Origin: Pseudonocardia sp.
GTDB taxonomy: Bacteria; Actinomycetota; Actinomycetes; Mycobacteriales; Pseudonocardiaceae
Direction of reading: 5' to 3'
Length of the DNA stretch: 9,912 nucleotides
Assembly: GCA_030453005.1 (NCBI GenBank)
Contig: JAKDLE010000058.1
Coordinates: 1 to 9,912 of the forward strand
The position numbers were made by a program, and so were the translations under genes. Positions 5,752 to 9,912 of this stretch are shown piece by piece. Under the pieces are notes generated by a model. That model was not told the DNA's origin. It ran no database searches and worked only from the letters and a program-made list of their open reading frames with translations. Within the stretch, counting starts at the first letter, position 1. The number at the start of each line of letters is the position of its first letter.

Positions 5752-6695
5752 CAGCGCCAGACCCGTTCCTCGGTGACGACGGCCGTCACGAGGTCGTGCG
5801 GCGTCACGTCGAACGCGGGGTTCCACGCGGGGCGGCCCGCCACCACCTCGTCGGGCGCGCGCTCCTCGATCGTGATGCGGTCGCCGTCGGGTGTGGCGGC
5901 GTCGAGCGTCGACTCCGGCGCGGCCACGACGAACGGGATGCCTGCCCGGGCGGCGGCCAGTGCGAGCGGGTAGGTGCCGACCTTGTTGGCGACGTCGCCG
6001 TTGGCCGCCACGCGGTCCGCGCCCACCACGACGGCGTCGACGAGCCCGCGGGCGATGATCGACGCCCCCGCGCCGTCGACGACGACCCGGTACGGCACGC
6101 CGACCACGGCCAGCTCCACCGCGGTGATCCGGGCGCCCTGCAGCAACGGGCGGGTCTCGTCGACGACGACGTAGTCGATCCGCGCCTCCTCGTGCAGCGA
6201 CCGGACCACACCCAGCGCCGTGCCCCACTCGACGCACGCCATGGCGCCCGCGTTGCAGTGGGTGTGCAGCCGCAGCGGCCCGGGTCCGCACAGCTCCGTG
6301 AGCAGCGCCGCGCCGCGGGCGCCGATGGCGCGGCAGGCGGCGATGTCCTCGTCACGCAGGGCGAGCGCGGCGGCGAGCACCGCGTCGGGGCCGTCGGGGG
6401 CGGCGGCCCCGGCCCGGGCCACCCCGCCGGCGAGGTTGGCGGCGGTGGGCCGGGCGGCGGCGAGGCGGTCGCACGCGGCGTCGAACTCGGCGCCGGTCGA
6501 CGTGTACGCGGCCAGCGCCACGCCCAGCGCCCCGGCCACGCCCAGTGCGGGCGCGCCGCGGACGACCAGCCTGCGGATCGCGTCGACCAGCTCGTCCACG
6601 TCGCCCACGGCGGTGACGGCCAGCTCCGGCAGGGCGGTCTGGTCCACCAGGACGATCCGCCCGCCGTCCCAGTCGATCGTCCGTGGCAGCACCAC
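5748..6695 (-). CDS. mtnA: S-methyl-5-thioribose-1-phosphate isomerase (MtnA)
   Basis: A 315-residue protein of the MtnA/eIF2B-alpha-like fold. MtnA converts 5-methylthioribose-1-phosphate to 5-methylthioribulose-1-phosphate in the methionine salvage pathway, in the cytoplasm. Seen: RGAPALGVAGALGVALAA (46-63), the catalytic cysteine in HTHCNAGAMA (C147), the catalytic aspartate in VVVGADRVAANGDVANKVGTYPLA (D227), and the C-terminal TPDGDRITIEERAPDEV. A GTG start is likely at 6695-6693; the next codon is also GTG. AGGGTGG just upstream serves as ribosome-binding site. It is co-transcribed with the following MFS gene (GTGA overlap). No other salvage genes are visible here. A related sugar-phosphate isomerase is the only serious alternative, and the catalytic residues favour MtnA. 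Divergent from mntR. Confidence 0.92.
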   Translation of the reverse strand: MVLPRTIDWDGGRIVLVDQTALPELAVTAVGDVDELVDAIRRLVVRGAPALGVAGALGVALAAYTSTGAEFDAACDRLAAARPTAANLAGGVARAGAAAPDGPDAVLAAALALRDEDIAACRAIGARGAALLTELCGPGPLRLHTHCNAGAMACVEWGTALGVVRSLHEEARIDYVVVDETRPLLQGARITAVELAVVGVPYRVVVDGAGASIIARGLVDAVVVGADRVAANGDVANKVGTYPLALAAARAGIPFVVAAPESTLDAATPDGDRITIEERAPDEVVAGRPAWNPAFDVTPHDLVTAVVTEERVWRW

Positions 6696-6704
6696 GCCAC
6701 CCTA

Positions 6705-6732
6705 TGTCGCATGTTTGTCGCAAGTTGCGACA
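6705..6732. promoter_or_regulatory. TGTCGCA repeat cluster upstream of mtnA
   Basis: TGTCGCAA (6716-6723) and TTGCGACA (6725-6732) form a perfect inverted repeat around one base, and a third half-site TGTCGCA lies at 6705-6711 in direct orientation, 11 bp from the next. The cluster is 10 bp upstream of the mtnA start and about 70 bp from mntR, so it most likely controls mtnA. I do not recognise the motif as the site of a named regulator. Confidence 0.65.
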
Positions 6733-6787
6733 CCCGGCCCGGTTCGCGTCGTGTAGAAGTATGTCTTAGCCTGCGTGCAGCATAGAG

Positions 6788-6801
6788 TTAGAGGTGACTA
6801 A
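6788..6801. promoter_or_regulatory. DtxR/MntR-like box over the mntR ribosome-binding site
   Basis: TTAGAGGTGACTAA has the TTAG-N6-CTAA form found within DtxR/IdeR-type metalloregulator boxes. It includes the mntR Shine-Dalgarno sequence (GAGGTG, 6791-6796) and its last base is the A of the start codon. A metal-loaded MntR dimer bound here would block its own operon. TAGAGT at 6783-6788 may be the -10 element. Only the short core matches, so the box is plausible, not certain. Confidence 0.55.
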
Positions 6802-7514
6802 TGATTGACGTGAGACCGTGCTGCACGATGCCGCACACCCCCGCCGTCGAAGACACGCTCCGCACGATCTTCGTGCGCGCGGGCCGCGGCGAACCCGTCG
6901 GCACATCGGCGGTAGCGGACGAGCTGCACGTCAGCCCGCCCACCGTCTCGATCATGCTCAAGCGCCTCACCGCGGCCGGTCTGGTCCAGCGGACCGACGG
7001 GCACCTCGCCGCGCTCACCGAGCACGGCTCCACCCACGCCCGCGACGTCGTGCGCCGTCACCGGCTCCTGGAGACGTTCCTGCAGCGGGTCCTCGACGTG
7101 CCGTGGGACGAGGTGCACGCGGAGGCCGACGCCCTGGAGCACGCGGTGTCGCCGCGCCTGCTGGACCGCATCGACCGGCACCTGGGCCATCCCGACCGCG
7201 ATCCGCACGGCGACCCCATCCCCCGCGACGGCGGCGGGATCGGCGAGGAGTGGGGCGTACGGCTCGACTCGGCGCCCGCAGGCCGCGCCTTCCACATCGA
7301 GCGCGTATACGACCGTGACAGCGCCGCCCTGCGCTACCTGGCCGACCTGGGCATCGCGCCCGGGGTGCGGATCGACGTCACCGAACGACAGCCCTTCGGC
7401 GGTCCCCTGTGGATCCGCGTCGGACCGGACGCACACGCCCTCGGCGAGCCGCTCACCCACCTCGTGCACGGTCGGGTGGTCGCGCCCGCCGGCGCCAGAG
7501 GCACCCTCGCGTGA
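6801..7514 (+). CDS. mntR: MntR-like manganese-dependent regulator (DtxR/MntR family)
   Basis: A 237-residue DtxR-family repressor. Residues about 15-75 form the winged helix (VEDTLRTIF, then TSAVADELHVSPPTVSIMLKRLTAAGLVQR), 80-145 the metal-binding and dimerisation domain, and about 155-230 an FeoA-like SH3 domain. Metal ligands can be placed by alignment with DtxR and B. subtilis MntR: D18 (M10 in DtxR, D8 in MntR), H87, E91, D110 (C102 in DtxR, E99 in MntR), E113 and H114. Acidic residues in place of Met and Cys favour Mn(II) over Fe(II). ATG 6801 is chosen because GAGGTG lies just upstream; ATG 6828 lacks one. The N-terminus carries an unusual RPCCTMPH. It leads the metal-importer operon, with the next gene overlapping by GTGA, and is probably autoregulated. 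Confidence 0.9.
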   Translation: MIDVRPCCTMPHTPAVEDTLRTIFVRAGRGEPVGTSAVADELHVSPPTVSIMLKRLTAAGLVQRTDGHLAALTEHGSTHARDVVRRHRLLETFLQRVLDVPWDEVHAEADALEHAVSPRLLDRIDRHLGHPDRDPHGDPIPRDGGGIGEEWGVRLDSAPAGRAFHIERVYDRDSAALRYLADLGIAPGVRIDVTERQPFGGPLWIRVGPDAHALGEPLTHLVHGRVVAPAGARGTLA

Positions 7515-8476
7515 GGCGCCTGTTCGCCGCACTCGCCGTCGGGCTGGTGGCCCTCACCGGCTGCACCTCCACGGCGGCCTCGGGGGACGAGCCGATCGGC
7601 GACCGCCCCGTCCGCGTCACCACCACCACCAACTTCATCACCGACACGGTCGCGCAGATCGGGGGCGACAACGTGGAGGTCACCGGGCTGATGGGGCCCG
7701 GAGTCGATCCCCACCTCTACCGGGCGAGCGCGGGCGACGTGCAGTCGCTGCGCGACGCCGACGTGATCTTCTACGGGGGCCTGCAGCTGGAGGGCCGCAT
7801 GGGCGACCTGCTCGAGGAGCTCGCCGCCACGCAGACCACGAAGGCCGTCACCGACGACATCCCCCGCGAGAACCTCCTCGCCCCGGCGCCGGGGGCCAAG
7901 GAGCAGTACGACCCGCACGTGTGGTTCGACGTGGCGCTGTGGAAGCAGGCCAGCACCACGATCGCCGACACCCTCGCCGAGCGCGATCCGGCCCGTGCCG
8001 CCGAGTACCAGGCCAACCTGGAGCGCTACCTCGCCGAGCTCGACGAGCTCGACGCCTACATCATGGCGCGGATGGCGGCCATCCCGCCGGAACACCGGCT
8101 GCTGGTCACCTCGCACGACGCGTTCGAGTACTTCGGGCGCCGCTACGGGATCGACGTCGCGGGCATCCAGGGCATCTCCACCGCGGCCGAGGCCACCACC
8201 GCCGACATCGAGCGGGTGGCCGCGCTCATCGCGAGCCGCGGTGTGCCCGCGGTGTTCGTGGAGTCCAGCGTGCCGCGCCAGACGATCGAGGCGCTCATCG
8301 CCTCGGCGACCGCGCGCGGCGCCACCGTCACCGTGGGCGGGGAGCTCTACGCCGACGCCGCGGGCGATCCCGGCACGCCCGAGGGCACCTACATCGGCAT
8401 GCTGCGGGCCAACGCGGACCTGATCGCCGACGGACTGATCCCCGACGAACTGATCACCGACGGACCGGGAGCCTGA
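7511..8476 (+). CDS. Metal ABC transporter substrate-binding lipoprotein (TroA/MntA-like)
   Basis: A 321-residue cluster A-I solute-binding lipoprotein for Mn(II) or Zn(II). The signal peptide MRRLFAALAVGLVALTGC ends in the lipobox LTGC with C18 as lipidated cysteine, so the mature protein is anchored to the outer face of the membrane. The metal ligands follow the TroA pattern of three His and one Asp: H68 (GVDPHLYRAS), H136 (YDPHVWFD), H202 (VTSHDAFEYF) and D282 (GGELYADAAGD). GIQGISTAAEATTADIERV (218-236), VFVESSVPRQTIEAL and GTPEGTYIGML are also TroA hallmarks. There is no His-rich loop between the lobes, as would be expected in ZnuA-type zinc proteins. The GTG start overlaps the mntR stop (GTGA), so the two are translationally coupled. 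Mn preference comes from the MntR context; Zn is possible. Confidence 0.93.
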   Translation: MRRLFAALAVGLVALTGCTSTAASGDEPIGDRPVRVTTTTNFITDTVAQIGGDNVEVTGLMGPGVDPHLYRASAGDVQSLRDADVIFYGGLQLEGRMGDLLEELAATQTTKAVTDDIPRENLLAPAPGAKEQYDPHVWFDVALWKQASTTIADTLAERDPARAAEYQANLERYLAELDELDAYIMARMAAIPPEHRLLVTSHDAFEYFGRRYGIDVAGIQGISTAAEATTADIERVAALIASRGVPAVFVESSVPRQTIEALIASATARGATVTVGGELYADAAGDPGTPEGTYIGMLRANADLIADGLIPDELITDGPGA

Positions 8477-8477
8477 G

Positions 8478-9230
8478 ATGTTCATGCCGAGCCCGACACC
8501 CACCGCGATGGAGGTGCGCTCGCTGACGGTGTCCTACCGGTCCGCACCTGTGCTGTGGGAGGTCGAAGCCCACTTCCCGGCCGGGCATCTGTGTGCGATC
8601 GTCGGACCCAACGGGGCAGGCAAGTCCACGCTGGTCAAGGCCGCGCTGGGTCTCGTCCCCACCGACGCGGGGCAGGTCCTGATCGACGGCCTCGAGGGGC
8701 GCGCGGCGCTCGACCGCGTGGCGTACGTGCCGCAGCGCGAGTCCGTCGACTGGGACTTCCCGATCACCGTCGGCGAGGTCGTCGCGATGGGCCGCTACCG
8801 GGCCACGGGCTGGTTCCGGCGGGTCGGGCGAGCCGACCGCGCGATCGCGGCGCAGTGCCTGGAGCGCGTCGGCATGGCCGCGTACGGCACGCGCCAGATC
8901 GGGCAGCTCTCGGGCGGGCAGCGCCAGCGCGTGTTCCTGGCGCGGGCGCTGGCCCAGCAGGCCCCCGTCCTCGTCATGGACGAGCCGTTCGCAGGCATCG
9001 ACGCCCGCACCCAGGCCGACCTGCTGGAGCTGCTCGGCGGCATCCGCGACGACGGTGACTCGGTGATCGTCGTGCACCACGACATGGCGCAGGTCCGCGC
9101 GGCGTTCGACTGGACGCTGCTGCTCAACGTCCGCGCACTGGGCTGCGGGCCCACCGCCGAGGTGCTCACCCCCGACGCCGTGCGGGGGGCGTACGGCGTC
9201 GGCTCCGACACGATGGCCTGGGCGGGCTGA
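8478..9230 (+). CDS. Metal ABC transporter ATP-binding protein
   Basis: A 250-residue ATPase of the manganese/zinc importer family. Walker A GPNGAGKST is at 43-51, Q-loop Q86 in YVPQRESVDWDFPITVGE (a stretch typical of Mn/Zn importers), signature LSGGQRQR at 144-151, Walker B VLVMDEP with D168 and E169, and the switch histidine in VVHHD (H201). It powers import through the permease encoded just downstream. ATG 8478 follows the substrate-binding gene's stop by one base, with GGGAG (8467-8471) six bases upstream; ATG 8484 is a second option. The residues needed for ATP hydrolysis are all present. Confidence 0.94.
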   Translation: MFMPSPTPTAMEVRSLTVSYRSAPVLWEVEAHFPAGHLCAIVGPNGAGKSTLVKAALGLVPTDAGQVLIDGLEGRAALDRVAYVPQRESVDWDFPITVGEVVAMGRYRATGWFRRVGRADRAIAAQCLERVGMAAYGTRQIGQLSGGQRQRVFLARALAQQAPVLVMDEPFAGIDARTQADLLELLGGIRDDGDSVIVVHHDMAQVRAAFDWTLLLNVRALGCGPTAEVLTPDAVRGAYGVGSDTMAWAG

Positions 9231-9234
9231 GCCT

Positions 9235-9912
9235 GTGCCCGGCCTCAGCTACACCGACACCGTCGTGGTGCTCGGCGCACTGGTCCTCGGCGTCACGGCC
9301 GGGGTGCTGGGCACGTTCGCGGTGCTGCGCAGTCGCAGCCTCGTCGGCGACGCCGTGGCGCACTCGACGCTGCCGGGCGTGTGCGTGGCCTTCCTCGTCA
9401 GCGGGGCGAAGGACGTGCCGGGGCTGCTCGTCGGCGCGGCGGTGGCCGGCATCGTCGCCGCGCTGCTGATGGTCGGCATCGAACGCACGGGCCGGATCAA
9501 GCCCGACACCGCGATCGGCGTGGTGCTCTCGGGATTCTTCTCCCTCGGCATCGTGCTGCTCACCTACATCGGCAGCAGCGCCGACGCCGACCAGGCCGGG
9601 TTGGAGAACTACCTGTTCGGGCAGGCCGCGGGGCTGCTGGAGAGCGACGTCGTGGTGATGGCGGCGCTCGGCGGCACCTCCCTGCTGGTGGTCGCCGTGC
9701 TGCGCCGCGCGCTGACCACCACCCTGTTCGACGCCTCCTACGCCGGGTCGATCGGGCTGCCGGTACGTGCGCTCGAGGTGCTGATGACGGCGCTGCTGGT
9801 GGTGGCCGTCGTCATCGGGGTGCGGGTGGTCGGCGCGATCCTGATGGTGGCGATGCTCGTGGTCCCCACCGTCGTGGCCCGTCAGCTCGCCGACCGGTTC
9901 AGCGTCGTGCTG
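9235..9912 (+). CDS. Metal ABC transporter permease, cut by window edge
   Basis: An open frame from GTG 9235 to the window edge (226 codons) encodes a polytopic membrane protein of the ABC-3 (TroC/ZnuB/MntC-type) permease family. Seen: LGTFAVLRSRSLVGDAVAHSTLPGVCVAFL (about 25-54), with the conserved D-A-x-A-H-S, then KPDTAIGVVLSGFFSLGIVLL (about 99-119), an ENYLFGQAAGL block, and VVIGVRVVGAILMVAMLVVPTVVARQLA near the right edge. About one fifth of the usual length is missing. The start lies four bases after the ATPase stop; the ribosome-binding site is weak, so coupling is likely. In Tro-type operons a second permease gene may follow outside the window. Confidence 0.9.
   Translation, partial: MPGLSYTDTVVVLGALVLGVTAGVLGTFAVLRSRSLVGDAVAHSTLPGVCVAFLVSGAKDVPGLLVGAAVAGIVAALLMVGIERTGRIKPDTAIGVVLSGFFSLGIVLLTYIGSSADADQAGLENYLFGQAAGLLESDVVVMAALGGTSLLVVAVLRRALTTTLFDASYAGSIGLPVRALEVLMTALLVVAVVIGVRVVGAILMVAMLVVPTVVARQLADRFSVVL

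Noticed and set aside
4981..5973. Long plus-strand open frame opposite the MFS and mtnA genes.
   Set aside because: It is a hydrophilic, low-complexity shadow spanning two real antisense genes, with no recognisable domain.
6771..6780. Small palindrome CTGCGTGCAG upstream of mntR.
   Set aside because: Four-base arms are expected by chance in such GC-rich DNA, and nothing else supports a function.

Overview
This window looks like chromosomal DNA of a high-GC, mycothiol-producing actinomycete. A Pseudonocardiaceae-like host is my inference from protein flavour, not something proven by the sequence. The reasons are the very high GC content, frequent GTG/TTG starts, a mycothiol-dependent formaldehyde/S-nitrosomycothiol dehydrogenase, and an actinobacterial-type DtxR/MntR regulator. 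Most genes belong to recognisable families. No phage, IS element, CRISPR array or RNA gene was seen.

Positions 1-1906: a DUF2867 protein (minus strand, running off the left edge) is divergent from a TetR regulator. Their roughly 50-bp spacer is almost filled by two copies of an 18-bp near-palindrome spaced 21 bp centre to centre, which is a strong candidate for a TetR-controlled divergent promoter. A crotonase-family protein converges on tetR.

Positions 2016-3727: a two-gene operon of mscR and a metallo-beta-lactamase-fold hydrolase, sharing one base at the stop/start. Together they plausibly form a formaldehyde/NO detoxification pair, with the hydrolase acting on the S-formylmycothiol product (inference).

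Positions 3728-4735: the most irregular part. A complete vapBC-type toxin-antitoxin pair with its own inverted-repeat operator sits between two copies of a roughly 53-bp segment from the 3' part of an MFS transporter gene. Upstream of it lies a clearly recognisable remnant of a second, diverged antitoxin C-terminus. The vapC 3' end overlaps the MFS 3' end tail-to-tail by 68 bp. This looks like a site of repeated toxin-antitoxin gain and loss.

Positions 4564-6695 (minus strand): mtnA of methionine salvage is translationally coupled (GTGA overlap) to the MFS transporter.

Positions 6801-9912: a MntR-like regulator and a three-component metal ABC importer (TroA-like lipoprotein, ATPase, permease cut by the right edge) form a tight operon. 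It probably takes up Mn(II) and/or Zn(II) and is self-repressed through a TTAG-N6-CTAA box over the ribosome-binding site and start of mntR. The mtnA/mntR divergent spacer also carries a separate cluster of TGTCGCA repeats.
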